Shown here in pieces: positions 8,151-16,107 of a stretch of DNA of 64,000 nt. Each line of letters opens with the position of its first letter. Position 1 is the first letter of the stretch. Made by a program: the position numbers and the translations under genes. The DNA comes from an uncultured Lachnospiraceae bacterium. GTDB lineage: Bacteria; Bacillota; Clostridia; Lachnospirales; Lachnospiraceae. Location: the NCBI GenBank assembly GCA_910578645.1, contig CAJTQI010000001.1, positions 1-64,000 on the forward strand. The letters are read 5' to 3'. A model generated the notes under the pieces. That model did not search any database, was not told the DNA's origin, and was given only the letters and a program-made list of their open reading frames with translations.

Positions 8151-9260
8151 ATGAAAACAGTAAAAGGCATTTACGCCGAAGCAAAGATTTTTACAGATGA
8201 TGTAGAAGACTATGCTCTGGCGCAGATAAAAATGATATGTGATAACGAAGTCGCAGAGAGCAGTACGATCTGCATGATGCCAGACATCCATCCGGGAAAG
8301 ATTGCACCGATCGGACTTTCCATGACTGTTGCGGATAAGGTGATCCCGCAGCTTTTGGGTGTTGATATCGGGTGCGGTATGACATGTGTAAAACTGAATA
8401 AAAGTAATGCGGAGTTCCAGAAGTTGGACAGGGTGATCCGGGAGAATGTACCGTCTGGCTTTACCATCCGCAAAGACGCTCACCACATGGTGCAGGATTT
8501 TTCTTACGAAGGACTCCACTGCATCCGCCATATCAACAGGCAGAAAGCGGACAGGAGCCTTGGCACGCTTGGTGGTGGCAACCATTTCATCGAACTGGAT
8601 CAGGGAGATGACGGCAGCCTGTATCTTGTGGTGCATACCGGGAGCAGACATTTAGGGGAGGAAGTGGCGGAATATTACACGAAATTTGCCAATACCAGCC
8701 TGAAAGAGCGGGGAAAGGAAGTTCCCTATTACATGAGTTATCTGGAAAGTGATAGTAAAACCTCCTATCTGGAGGATGTGCAGATTATTCAGCGCTATGC
8801 CGAATGGAACAGGCAGATTATTGTCAGGGAGATTCTGAAAGGTATGAAATGGAAAGCGGTGGAGCAGTTTTCCGTGCCGCACAACTATCTGGATGACTCC
8901 GGCATCCTCCGCAAAGGTGCTATCTCTGCGAAAAAAGGAGAACCGGTAGTCATTCCGGTAAATATGCGGGATGGGATTATCTTAGGCATCGGAAAAGGCA
9001 ATGCAGAGTGGAATTACTCTGCGCCGCATGGTTCCGGCAGAAAGTTAAAGCGTGAGGACGTAAAGAGCCAGTATACAGTATCTGAGTTTAAAAAAGAAAT
9101 GAAGGGTGTCTACAGCAGTTGTGTCAGTGCAGACACCTTGGATGAAGCGCCTTTTGCCTACCGCTCTATCACGGAGATTGTAGGGCAGATCAGAGATACT
9201 GTAGAGGTAACAAAGATTTTGAAGCCTGTCTATAATTTCAAGGCGGGGAGCAGAAAGTAG
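8151..9260 (+). CDS. rtcB: RtcB-family RNA ligase (PrfH-linked RtcB2 type)
   Basis: 369 residues. RtcB seals RNA 3-prime-phosphate or 2,3-cyclic-phosphate ends to 5-prime-OH ends with GTP and Mn2+. Family signatures are seen in order: DIHPG (45-49), VDIGCGMTC (71-79, metal-binding Asp and Cys), GGGNHFIEL (141-149), VHTGSRHLG (161-169) and the SAPHGSGR box near 285 carrying the guanylylated His. The short length and the partner prfH 14 bp downstream identify the RtcB2-PrfH type, which in known cases repairs 16S rRNA cut at the decoding centre. ATG 8151 is preceded by AAAGGAAAAG. The higher GC content than the SIR2 block indicates a separate module. Confidence 0.9.
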   Translation: MKTVKGIYAEAKIFTDDVEDYALAQIKMICDNEVAESSTICMMPDIHPGKIAPIGLSMTVADKVIPQLLGVDIGCGMTCVKLNKSNAEFQKLDRVIRENVPSGFTIRKDAHHMVQDFSYEGLHCIRHINRQKADRSLGTLGGGNHFIELDQGDDGSLYLVVHTGSRHLGEEVAEYYTKFANTSLKERGKEVPYYMSYLESDSKTSYLEDVQIIQRYAEWNRQIIVREILKGMKWKAVEQFSVPHNYLDDSGILRKGAISAKKGEPVVIPVNMRDGIILGIGKGNAEWNYSAPHGSGRKLKREDVKSQYTVSEFKKEMKGVYSSCVSADTLDEAPFAYRSITEIVGQIRDTVEVTKILKPVYNFKAGSRK

Positions 9261-9274
9261 AGGAGAAAAGATTT

Positions 9275-9871
9275 ATGATAGTACAGATCAGTGCAGGACA
9301 GGGACCGTCCGAGTGCCAGCTTGCGGTGGCGAAGCTGTTTGAGGCATTACAAAAAGAATACGGCGATCTGGTAGAGATATCCCAAAACAGGGGCTATGAA
9401 AAGGGATGTTATGATTCCATCCAGTTCCGGACAGAGCAGGACTTGAGCAGCCTTGAGGGAACGGTGCTGTGGATATGTAAAAGTCCCTTTCGCCCGAATC
9501 ACAAAAGAAAGAACTGGTATGTGGATGTGAGCATTATCCCGGAACAGGGCGAAGTCGCATCCGGGAAAGAATACCGTGTCGAAAAGTTCCATTGTGGAGG
9601 AAAAGGCGGTCAGAACGTGAACAAAGTAGAGACTGGCGTGCGGATCATCCATATACCGACAGGGATTGTCGCACAGTCCACCGAAGAACGGAGCCAGTTC
9701 CTAAATAAGCAACGCGCCATGGAGAAGCTGCAGGAGAAACTTGCGGATTTGGAGAAAGAGCAGAAAGCGAGACAGACAAATGCCGCATGGCGGGAGCATA
9801 ACCGCATTGTTAGGGGAAACCCGGTGCGGACATATGAAGGGGAGAAATTTATTCTGAAAAAACGGCAGTAA
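9275..9871 (+). CDS. prfH: peptide chain release factor H
   Basis: 198 residues, the usual PrfH size. It is a class-I release-factor homologue with the peptidyl-tRNA hydrolysis motif GGQ at 111-113 within CGGKGGQNVNKVE, and no codon-recognition domain. PrfH releases nascent chains from ribosomes damaged in the decoding centre so that the paired RtcB can reseal the 16S rRNA. ATG 9275 follows an AGAGGAGAAAAG ribosome binding site; the 14-bp gap to rtcB makes this a two-gene operon. Confidence 0.9.
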   Translation: MIVQISAGQGPSECQLAVAKLFEALQKEYGDLVEISQNRGYEKGCYDSIQFRTEQDLSSLEGTVLWICKSPFRPNHKRKNWYVDVSIIPEQGEVASGKEYRVEKFHCGGKGGQNVNKVETGVRIIHIPTGIVAQSTEERSQFLNKQRAMEKLQEKLADLEKEQKARQTNAAWREHNRIVRGNPVRTYEGEKFILKKRQ

Positions 9872-9939
9872 TCCTCCTGTGACTCTAAAGCGTATCAGAT
9901 GCTCCCGCAACTATATATTCTATTCATGACACTATAAGG

Positions 9940-9986
9940 AACCCCGTGCCGCTCATGGCATGGGGTTCTGGCGTTTCGCAAACGCC
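9940..9986 (+). other. two adjacent hairpins between prfH and ligA
   Basis: AACCCCGTGCC (9940-9950) pairs with GGCATGGGGTT (9957-9967) and GGCGTTT (9970-9976) pairs with AAACGCC (9980-9986), loop CGC. There is no T-run, so this is more likely a processing or translational structure of the ligA leader than a terminator. A GGAAGGAG ribosome binding site follows at 10006. Confidence 0.55.
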
Positions 9987-10023
9987 GGGTAAGGATTTGA
10001 AAAAGGAAGGAGCGTGAGTTTTT

Positions 10024-12057
10024 ATGAAAAAGATCCAGACAGAAACAAATGCGGGAGATGCCGCAAAGGTCACGGCGCTTGTCACAAAGCTGAACCGCTA
10101 CAGGCATGAATATTATAACTTAGCGGCGCCAAGCGTACCGGACGCGGTGTACGACCATCTCTTCGATGAACTGCAGGAACTGGAGAAACAGACAGGCATC
10201 ATCCTGAGCAATTCTCCCACACAGACGGTAGGCGCAGTTCCCGTCAGTTCGCTGAAAAAGGTGAAGCACCCAATCCCGCTGCTGAGTCTTGACAAGACGA
10301 AGCAGATGGAGGAGCTTCTGGAAATGGCGGGAAGGTCGGCGTCCCTCCTGATGTTAAAGCTGGACGGGCTTACCGTAAAGATCTGTTACGAGAACGGGCG
10401 GTTAGTGGAGGCGTCCACCAGAGGGGACGGGGAGACAGGGGAGTTGGTCACCCATAACATCCCCGCGTTTTATAACGTGCCAGTTGCTATCCCGTATAAA
10501 GGCAGGCTGGTGGTGACCGGGGAAGGCATCATCCATCAGGATGACTTTGAGGAGATAAAAGGGGAAGTATCCGATGGCAAGAAAGAGGCATGTAATGCGA
10601 GGAACCTTGCTGCCGGCTCCATCAGGCTTTTATATCCTGCCGCCTGCAGAAAACGCCATATCCATTTCTATGCCTTCAACGTGATCGAAGGGATGGAGGG
10701 ATTCGGTAAGATCGCGGACAGCCGTGGGAAGTTATTGGAAGCCCTGCGGTCACTGGGATTTGAGGTATGTCCCTTTGTAGCACTTACGGAAAAGGTTTCT
10801 CTGGAAGAACTGGAAAAGGGAATCCGTGATCTGAGGGATATCGCAGATGACAGGGGACTGCCGATTGACGGCATGGTACTGCGTTACGACAGCCTTTCTT
10901 ATTCCAGAGGATGCGGGAGGACAGGTCACCATTATAAGGACGGTATCGCCTATAAGTTTGAGGACGAGGTACAGGAGACGGTCTTCCGGTCTGTGGAATG
11001 GACGCCCGGACGTTCCGGGGAGATCGCGCCGGTTGCTGTGTTTGATGCGGTGGAGATCGATGGCTGCCGTATATCTAGGGCAAGCCTGCATAACGTTTCT
11101 TTTATCAGGGATCTGGAACTGTATCCGGGGTGCCGCATACTGGTATCCAAGCGGAACATGATCATCCCCCATATCGAGGATAACCTTGACCGGGGGCATT
11201 ATGAGAAAGGGATGATACCGGGGAAGTGCCCCTGCTGCGGGAAGCCGGTAAGGATCTATGCAAGGAGGGGCAGCGGCGGGCGTACCATTGAGACACTCCA
11301 CTGTTACAATCCGGACTGCCGGAACCAACTCTTGCGGAAGCTGGTTCATTTTGCGGGGAAAAAGGCAATGGATATCTCCGGCATATCAGAAGCGGTCATC
11401 GACAGGTTTATTGAAAAAGGGTTCCTCCATACCTGTCAGGACTTTTACCATCTGGGCCGTTACCGCGGGGAGATCATCCGCATGGAAGGCTTTGGGGAGC
11501 GGTCTTATGAAAAGATGCAGGAATCCATAGAAAAGAGCCGCCATACGACTTTCGTGAGATATGTGGTGGCAATGGATATCCCGTTGATCGGCAGGACAGC
11601 GGGCAGAGCTTTGGACGGTTTTTTCAAGGGAAACCTGCAGGAGTTTGCAAAGGCGGCGGTGGACTGCTTTGACTTCACATCCCTGCCGGAGTTTGGGGAA
11701 AAAATGAGCCGGAGCATCAGGGAGTGGTTCCATGACTGGGATAATCTGAAACTATGGAAAACGTTACAGAAAGAATTACATTTTGAGGAAAGAGAGGAAG
11801 AGACTATGAAGAAGATAACAGAAAATAACCCGTTTGCAGGATGCACAGTGGTGGCGACAGGAAAACTTGAGCATTTTACCCGTGACGGTATCAACAGCAG
11901 GATCACCAGCCTTGGGGCGACAGCGGGGAGTTCGGTCACCCGCAAGACAGACTACCTGATCTGCGGGGAAAAGCCGGGCAGCAAACTGGCAAAAGCAAGG
12001 GAACTGGGCATCCCCGTATTGACGGAACAGCAGTTCCTTGACATGATCCCGGCGTGA
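10024..12057 (+). CDS. ligA: NAD+-dependent DNA ligase, accessory LigA copy
   Basis: 677 residues, full LigA length. LigA seals DNA nicks using NAD+. Visible are the adenylation domain with active-site Lys112 in KLDG (112-115) and TRGDGETGE (nucleotidyl transferase motif), the OB-fold, a four-Cys zinc finger (CPCCGKP and CYNPDC, about 400-435), helix-hairpin-helix repeats, and a BRCT domain over the last 75 residues. The Lys motif differs slightly from the chromosomal consensus KIDG. It lies in the element after rtcB-prfH and 150 bp before parM. A mobile-element copy is known from other clostridial elements. Its NAD+ dependence is notable next to NAD+-consuming SIR2 proteins. Confidence 0.9.
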   Translation: MKKIQTETNAGDAAKVTALVTKLNRYRHEYYNLAAPSVPDAVYDHLFDELQELEKQTGIILSNSPTQTVGAVPVSSLKKVKHPIPLLSLDKTKQMEELLEMAGRSASLLMLKLDGLTVKICYENGRLVEASTRGDGETGELVTHNIPAFYNVPVAIPYKGRLVVTGEGIIHQDDFEEIKGEVSDGKKEACNARNLAAGSIRLLYPAACRKRHIHFYAFNVIEGMEGFGKIADSRGKLLEALRSLGFEVCPFVALTEKVSLEELEKGIRDLRDIADDRGLPIDGMVLRYDSLSYSRGCGRTGHHYKDGIAYKFEDEVQETVFRSVEWTPGRSGEIAPVAVFDAVEIDGCRISRASLHNVSFIRDLELYPGCRILVSKRNMIIPHIEDNLDRGHYEKGMIPGKCPCCGKPVRIYARRGSGGRTIETLHCYNPDCRNQLLRKLVHFAGKKAMDISGISEAVIDRFIEKGFLHTCQDFYHLGRYRGEIIRMEGFGERSYEKMQESIEKSRHTTFVRYVVAMDIPLIGRTAGRALDGFFKGNLQEFAKAAVDCFDFTSLPEFGEKMSRSIREWFHDWDNLKLWKTLQKELHFEEREEETMKKITENNPFAGCTVVATGKLEHFTRDGINSRITSLGATAGSSVTRKTDYLICGEKPGSKLAKARELGIPVLTEQQFLDMIPA

Positions 12058-12073
12058 CAGGAGGGGAAAGGTT

Positions 12074-12191
12074 GAATAAATTGCTCGATAGCAATTTATT
12101 CAGCCAAGAATTTGTGCCGAAGCGTCACAAATTCCATGATGGCAGAGCGAAATCTGATATTTCGCTCGCCTCTCAGCGTAAAACGCTTCGG
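12074..12191 (+). other. palindrome cluster upstream of parM, candidate centromere or folded leader
   Basis: Three perfect inverted repeats in a row: GAATAAATTGCT (12074-12085) with AGCAATTTATTC (12090-12101); GAATTTGTG (12108-12116) with CACAAATTC (12126-12134); GAGCGAAAT (12145-12153) with ATTTCGCTC (12159-12167). The 9-nt loop of the second, CCGAAGCGT (12117-12125), is exactly complementary to ACGCTTCGG at 12183-12191, four bases before the parM ribosome binding site; ACGCT there can also pair locally with AGCGT (12175-12179). As DNA this could be the ParR-binding centromere. As RNA it could be a pseudoknot controlling parM translation. Confidence 0.6.
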
Positions 12192-12204
12192 AATGGAGGA
12201 AAAG

Positions 12205-13131
12205 ATGATCAGACTGGATGACGGGAGATATATCATAGGTTTCGATGACGGTTATCAGTTAGGAAAGACGGCGAACTTCATATTTGACAACGGCGTACAT
12301 ATGCTTGGGAGCGCAGAGCCGACTTTGCAGGAAAATTCACTGTTCTATGATGGGGAATACTTTAAGGTCGGTGAAGGCAGGGCGGCGATTACGGAGGACA
12401 AGGTATCGGATGATACGGCAAGGCTCCGCACCATGGCGGGTATCGCTATGGAACTGCGGAAAGAAGGGCTCTATAAGGCGGAGATCGTACTTGTGGCGGG
12501 GCTGCCTTTTTCCAACTATGGCAGGGACAAGCTGAAACTGATCGATTATTACAATAGACAGGGTGCAATGGACTTTTCCTATGAGAGTACGGATTATTCT
12601 GTGAAGATTGTGAAGGTGATCGTATGCCCGCAGTGCTATTCTGCGGTTGCTTCCAGACTTGGTAACATGAAAGGCGATTACCTGATCGTGGATATCGGGA
12701 GCAAGACGACGGATGTGGTCTATGTGCAGAACGGGTTCCCGGTGGAGAGCAAGTCCATCACGATCGAAAAGGCGATGGTCAAATGGATGAAGGAGATTCA
12801 GCGGGACATGAAGGTGCAGACGGGGAAGGACATACCGGAGCATGAAGTGATGAAGGTGCTGTTAAAAGAAGAGAGCCATCTTCCCATCGTGTATGCGGAA
12901 CTGATAAACGGGATGATGCGGGAGAAGATCTGTTCGCTGGAACTGGAACTTGCGGAGCGCGGGTATGACATGGACTATACCAACCTCATCTATGTGGGCG
13001 GCGGTGCGCTGATGGCGCGCGACCATGCAGGGAAATACAGGAGCCACACCGCCTATGACTGTGACCTTTGCGCCAATGCGAAAGGGTATGAGTTCCTTGC
13101 GGGGCAGATGATGGGAAAGAAGGTGGCGTGA
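12205..13131 (+). CDS. parM: ParM/StbA-family actin-like partition ATPase
   Basis: 308 residues from ATG 12205, chosen because GGAGGA lies 4 nt upstream. Actin-fold ATPase signatures: phosphate-1 loop GFDDGYQLGKT near the N-terminus, phosphate-2 DIGSKTTDVVYV (about 165-176) and the adenosine motif VGGGALMA near 270. ParM filaments push apart plasmid copies bound by ParR. The stop overlaps the ATG of the ribbon-helix-helix gene, so the two are translationally coupled. The ligA gene precedes it, separated by the palindrome cluster. A ParM pair on an integrated element implies a circular, low-copy extrachromosomal stage. Confidence 0.85.
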   Translation: MIRLDDGRYIIGFDDGYQLGKTANFIFDNGVHMLGSAEPTLQENSLFYDGEYFKVGEGRAAITEDKVSDDTARLRTMAGIAMELRKEGLYKAEIVLVAGLPFSNYGRDKLKLIDYYNRQGAMDFSYESTDYSVKIVKVIVCPQCYSAVASRLGNMKGDYLIVDIGSKTTDVVYVQNGFPVESKSITIEKAMVKWMKEIQRDMKVQTGKDIPEHEVMKVLLKEESHLPIVYAELINGMMREKICSLELELAERGYDMDYTNLIYVGGGALMARDHAGKYRSHTAYDCDLCANAKGYEFLAGQMMGKKVA

Positions 13132-13508
13132 TGGCGGGAAAGCAGAGGTCGGTATTCATCCGCTTTAATATGGCGGATGAAGCAGACTGTGACCTGTATA
13201 GGAGACTTGCGGAAGCCGCCGGGAGTTCCGTTTCGCTGACGACGTATGTCAAAAGAGCGCTGGAAGAGCATTTCCGTGTAAAGATGGAGATAGCGGCAAG
13301 GCAGGAGTTCCATGCGCAGATGGTGTCGGCGGTACGGGAGGAGATGCAGGCGCAGGGCATGAAGCTGGTGGGCGCATTATTGGCGGGGATAGGGACTGTG
13401 AGTGCTCCGGTGAAAAAGAGTGAAGCGGAATCAGCCACAACAGAACTGCCGGAAGTCTGCGGGGAGCTGCCGGAGGAGCTTAACGGGGTACTTGACCTTA
13501 TCGCCTAA
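13131..13508 (+). CDS. ParR-like ribbon-helix-helix partner of ParM
   Basis: 125 residues. The N-terminal 50 (RSVFIRFNMADEADCD then TTYVKRALEEHF) read as a ribbon-helix-helix DNA-binding domain; an amphipathic helix and an acidic tail ending ELNGVLDLIA follow, the tail being a possible ParM-contact peptide. ATG 13131 overlaps the parM stop by one base. ParR binds the centromere and nucleates ParM filaments; the palindromes at 12074-12191 are the obvious target. The assignment rests on the fold pattern plus gene order. Confidence 0.7.
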   Translation: MAGKQRSVFIRFNMADEADCDLYRRLAEAAGSSVSLTTYVKRALEEHFRVKMEIAARQEFHAQMVSAVREEMQAQGMKLVGALLAGIGTVSAPVKKSEAESATTELPEVCGELPEELNGVLDLIA

Positions 13509-13800
13509 AATGGATAGCGGTCATAGTATTGGAGACGGGAAAACATGGATATGGATAGATGCTTCAACGGATCATGTATCATGGAAATTGCTTGCAGATG
13601 TGTTGATAGGTGCATGTGATCTGTTGCATTTTCAGTGATTTTCTTTGGGAGAGCAGCATATCTGCAATCAATGATAGCGGATATGTTGCTTTTGTTCCCG
13701 TTGCAGTGGCTTTCATAAAATCAGTGTTAATTTTGTGATTTCCTGTTATAATAAGATTGTTCAGGAAAAATCAGACAGACAGGATGGAGGAAGTTTATAT
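13509..13800. other. intergenic stretch before the toxin-antitoxin pair
   Basis: No gene recognised. A TATAAT-like box at 13746-13751 preceded by TTTTGTGATTTCC may be the promoter of the toxin-antitoxin operon, followed by GGATGGAGG (13782-13790). Confidence 0.35.
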
Positions 13801-14031
13801 ATGAGTACATTGGAAGCGAATCTGGCATTGTTATTAACGATACCGGAAGAACGGCAGGAAGAGATACAGAGTTATCTGCTGACCAATTTTTGTACGGATA
13901 ATCCATACAGACCGTTACGCAGTGATGAGATATTAGCGGAACTGGCTGAGTCGAGGGCATGTTATCTGGCGGGCGAAGGGGAAGATCTCGATAAAGTCCT
14001 TGATGAGATCGGTGACAGATATGGGTTATAA
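13801..14031 (+). CDS. antitoxin of a RelBE/ParDE-type pair
   Basis: 76 residues, acidic, starting MSTLEANLALLL and ending DEIGDRYGL. The length, the LAESRACYLAGEGEDLDKVLDEIGDRYG tail and the overlap with a RelE-type toxin mark it as the antitoxin. The N-terminus likely dimerises and binds the operon promoter; the C-terminal helix wraps the toxin. The start at ATG 13801 follows GGAGG with 10-nt spacing. It overlaps the toxin start by 11 bp. Confidence 0.75.
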   Translation: MSTLEANLALLLTIPEERQEEIQSYLLTNFCTDNPYRPLRSDEILAELAESRACYLAGEGEDLDKVLDEIGDRYGL

Positions 14032-14353
14032 AGTTATCATTATGCCGCCTGCAAAGCGCAGGCTGGATAGGTATGTTTTTTATACGATAGAGACGTTGGG
14101 AAACAGACAGGCGGCGAAGGCGATTCTTGCGGATGCCAGAGAGACAAAGAAACGGTTATCCATGGCGGCGGATTCCCTGAGGATATGTGATAATCCCATA
14201 CTGGAAAAGCATGGATACAGGAAAATAAAGTTTTCGAAGCATAAGTTTGTAATGCTGTACCGGATACAGGATGACACAGTCATTGTTGACGGGATGTTCC
14301 ATGAATTACAGGATTATGAGGGGATTTTTACAGACGAGCTCCATCTGAGGTAG
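14021..14353 (+). CDS. RelE/ParE-superfamily toxin
   Basis: 110 residues, basic. It reads as the RelE/ParE fold: VIIMPPAKRRLDRYVFYTIE at the N-terminus, then LEKHGYRKIKFSKHKFVMLYRIQDDTVIVDGMFHELQDYE, the usual terminal strand pattern. Members either cut ribosome-bound mRNA (RelE) or poison gyrase (ParE); the sequence does not settle which. ATG 14021 lies inside the antitoxin gene, so synthesis is coupled to it. A related decayed fragment is at 22752-22838. Confidence 0.8.
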   Translation: MGYKVIIMPPAKRRLDRYVFYTIETLGNRQAAKAILADARETKKRLSMAADSLRICDNPILEKHGYRKIKFSKHKFVMLYRIQDDTVIVDGMFHELQDYEGIFTDELHLR

Positions 14354-14418
14354 TGTATTGCCGGGGAAAACTGAATATGGATAAAAAGTACATATAGACA
14401 AGTAGAAAATTTTAAGAT

Positions 14419-14452
14419 AATCCCTATGTCGGTTGTGGCATGGGGATTTTTT
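14419..14452 (+). terminator. rho-independent terminator after the toxin gene
   Basis: AATCCCTATGTC (14419-14430) pairs with GGCATGGGGATT (14437-14448), 12 pairs with two G-T, followed by six T (14447-14452). Confidence 0.8.
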
Positions 14453-14494
14453 GTTGCCCGTCTTGGAGGTTATGCGGGCAGATCGGAGGGAGAT

Positions 14495-14668
14495 ATGGCA
14501 AAGGATACAGTGGAAAGAATCAGGAAGGCTCAGGATAAGGTTCGGGAACGTCTGGATTATATTCTGGAATCGGTTCCTGCACTGGATTTTGTTGAGATCG
14601 TTGGGAATGTCGGCGGTGATGTGGTCACTTACAGGGTGTATAATGACAGCTTTGTATGTGAGAAGTGA
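14495..14668 (+). CDS. small protein of unknown function, 57 residues
   Basis: ATG 14495 follows GGAGGG with 4-nt spacing. The protein starts MAKDTVERIRKAQDK with one charged helix, then a short beta-like segment VEIVGNVGGDVVTYRVYND. No family recognised. It is the first of a run of small accessory genes and lies 15 bp before the LPD28-like gene, probably co-transcribed with it. Confidence 0.6.
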   Translation: MAKDTVERIRKAQDKVRERLDYILESVPALDFVEIVGNVGGDVVTYRVYNDSFVCEK

Positions 14669-14683
14669 ATAGGGAGGTATTTC

Positions 14684-14956
14684 ATGGTGATTGATTACAG
14701 GACAGGGAGAATCCAAAAGGTCATTGTATGCGGTATTCCATGTGATTTAAGCGATATGCGTATAGATAGGAGTACAGTGCCAGGGGGCAGATATCCTTAT
14801 GAAGTTGCCGATGATGATGAGAGTCAGGGAGAGTCGTCAAGGGTAAAGCGTGGCATCATGGTAAATTTCTTCGGTACACAGATTTGTGAAATACCGCTGC
14901 CATTTGGAAATGATGGCGTGCTCTGGTTGCAGGAAAGGGATTTTGAATGGCTCTGA
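14684..14956 (+). CDS. LPD28-like small protein
   Basis: 90 residues. The segment PGGRYPYEVADDDESQGE followed by VKRGIMVNFFGT and DGVLWLQERDFEW matches my memory of the LPD28 (large polyvalent protein-associated) domain, common on Clostridial mobile elements, function unknown. The ribosome binding site GGGAGG precedes ATG 14684. It is convergent with the downstream Xre gene. Confidence 0.6.
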   Translation: MVIDYRTGRIQKVIVCGIPCDLSDMRIDRSTVPGGRYPYEVADDDESQGESSRVKRGIMVNFFGTQICEIPLPFGNDGVLWLQERDFEWL

Positions 14957-14965
14957 TAATCCCAT

Positions 14966-15313
14966 TCAGTCCACACGCTTTAATTTCCGTACGCGGATAG
15001 ACTTTTTGACAGCATTTGCGGCTTCCAGCATGACATACATTTCATCAGGGTCGCAGTCGGAAAAGACTGCCTGTACATCGTCCATCAGATAGGAGCCGGA
15101 GTCATGGATGCTGTCGGAAAGCAGTCTGTCCACACTGGTGTGCAGGGCATTGGCGATCTTTATGAGGGAAGGGAGGCTGACCTTGGTAGAGGCAACTTCT
15201 GTGTGGGAGATATGCTGGCTGGTAAGCCCTACCATTTCAGCTAATCGCTCTTGTGATAATCCGGCGGCTATGCGGGCTGCGCGGATCTTCTGTCCTAATA
15301 ATACATAATCCAT
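14966..15313 (-). CDS. Xre-family HTH transcriptional regulator
   Basis: 115 residues on the minus strand. An N-terminal HTH_3 domain (LGQKIRAARIAAGLSQERLAEMVGLTSQHISHTE pattern, residues 6-60) is followed by a short acidic helical region. Cro/C1-type repressors of this size usually control their own promoter and divergent genes. The region 15314-15460 separates it from the plus-strand small genes and contains repeated GCGAATGAG(T/C)TAT blocks (15369-15380 and 15401-15412), possible operators. A plausible regulator of the accessory block. Confidence 0.85.
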   Translation of the reverse strand: MDYVLLGQKIRAARIAAGLSQERLAEMVGLTSQHISHTEVASTKVSLPSLIKIANALHTSVDRLLSDSIHDSGSYLMDDVQAVFSDCDPDEMYVMLEAANAVKKSIRVRKLKRVD

Positions 15314-15368
15314 TCTGCTTACCTCATTCTAACTAATTTGACTAAAAATTGATATTATTATTGTATAG

Positions 15369-15412
15369 GCGAATGAGTTATGATAGAATGGATTACATAA
15401 GCGAATGAGCTA
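15369..15412. promoter_or_regulatory. repeated GCGAATGAG motif between Xre and small genes
   Basis: GGCGAATGAGTTATGATAG at 15368-15386 recurs as GCGAATGAGCTATTATAG at 15401-15418, 32 bp apart (three helical turns). Direct repeats spaced by full turns in a divergent promoter region suggest an operator for the Xre protein. Confidence 0.45.
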
Positions 15413-15462
15413 TTATAGGCGGAAAGATAATTGCAGAAGAAAAGATAGGAGGTAATTTGATT

Positions 15463-15660
15463 ATGAGCAGTTCTAAATGGGTACCTGTGTGTAAATGGTG
15501 CGGACTAAGATTGAATGCGAAAGTGGTAACAGCAAATGGGTTAAACCCACCGAGTAGACCACCTAAAGATTGTGAAGCATATGGAGCTCCACTTGCAACT
15601 TATGGGTGTAGTGAATCACCAAATGGCAACCATACATATATGTGGGAGCGCTGGCTTTAA
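15463..15660 (+). CDS. small Cys-rich protein of unknown function
   Basis: 65 residues from ATG 15463 (TTG 15457 is also possible; AGGAGG lies at 15448-15453). VCKWCGLRL at the N-terminus plus a second Cys pair (DCEAYG and YGCSESP) suggests a small zinc ribbon. No family recognised. Transcribed divergently from the Xre gene. Confidence 0.55.
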   Translation: MSSSKWVPVCKWCGLRLNAKVVTANGLNPPSRPPKDCEAYGAPLATYGCSESPNGNHTYMWERWL

Positions 15661-15744
15661 AAGGGGTAAATTATGTGGAAGGATAGTCCGCTTGAAACAT
15701 AAATTGGTGGGCTATTCTTCGGTTTTTAAAGGAGGGGCACATAG

Positions 15745-16017
15745 ATGGGATTTTTTAGTGCTTTGGGCAAAGTTGCATATGGGGCAGTAGATTTTGCAGC
15801 CGATGCAATGGAGCATACTGCAAAAAGAATTAATCGAATGAGTGATGATGAAATTAAGCAAAAGTATTCTGAGCCTGTTGAAACTGTAAGGGGCAGAGCT
15901 GAAATGGCTCAAATGAAGGCTGAAATGTGGCAAATGAAAAAAGAAGAACGCAAGATGCGGGAAGAAATGCTGAGAATGGAAGAAGAGAGGCTTAGTGAAT
16001 GTAATAAAAAAGTATGA
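15745..16017 (+). CDS. hypothetical coiled-coil protein, 90 residues
   Basis: Starts MGFFSALGKVAYGAVDFAADA and continues into a Glu/Lys/Met-rich helix (AEMAQMKAEMWQMKKEERKMREEM) predicted to be a coiled coil. Good AGGAGGGGC ribosome binding site at 15729-15737. No function recognised. Confidence 0.6.
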   Translation: MGFFSALGKVAYGAVDFAADAMEHTAKRINRMSDDEIKQKYSEPVETVRGRAEMAQMKAEMWQMKKEERKMREEMLRMEEERLSECNKKV

Positions 16018-16107
16018 AATTATCAGGTATAATGAGATGAACGAATATGACGCTGGATTCGGAGAATAGGAAATAGATTATTGAAATTCTCTTGTTTACA
16101 GAAGAGT

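Noticed and set aside
7980..8651. 223-codon minus-strand frame opposite the start of rtcB
   Set aside because: It is antisense to a clear RtcB coding region; no family resemblance or RBS.
10750..11349. 199-codon minus-strand frame opposite ligA
   Set aside because: Shadow of the GC-rich LigA frame; the ligase motifs lie on the plus strand.
12985..13438. 150-codon minus-strand frame opposite the ParR-like gene
   Set aside because: Shadow frame; the plus-strand pair overlaps as a normal operon.
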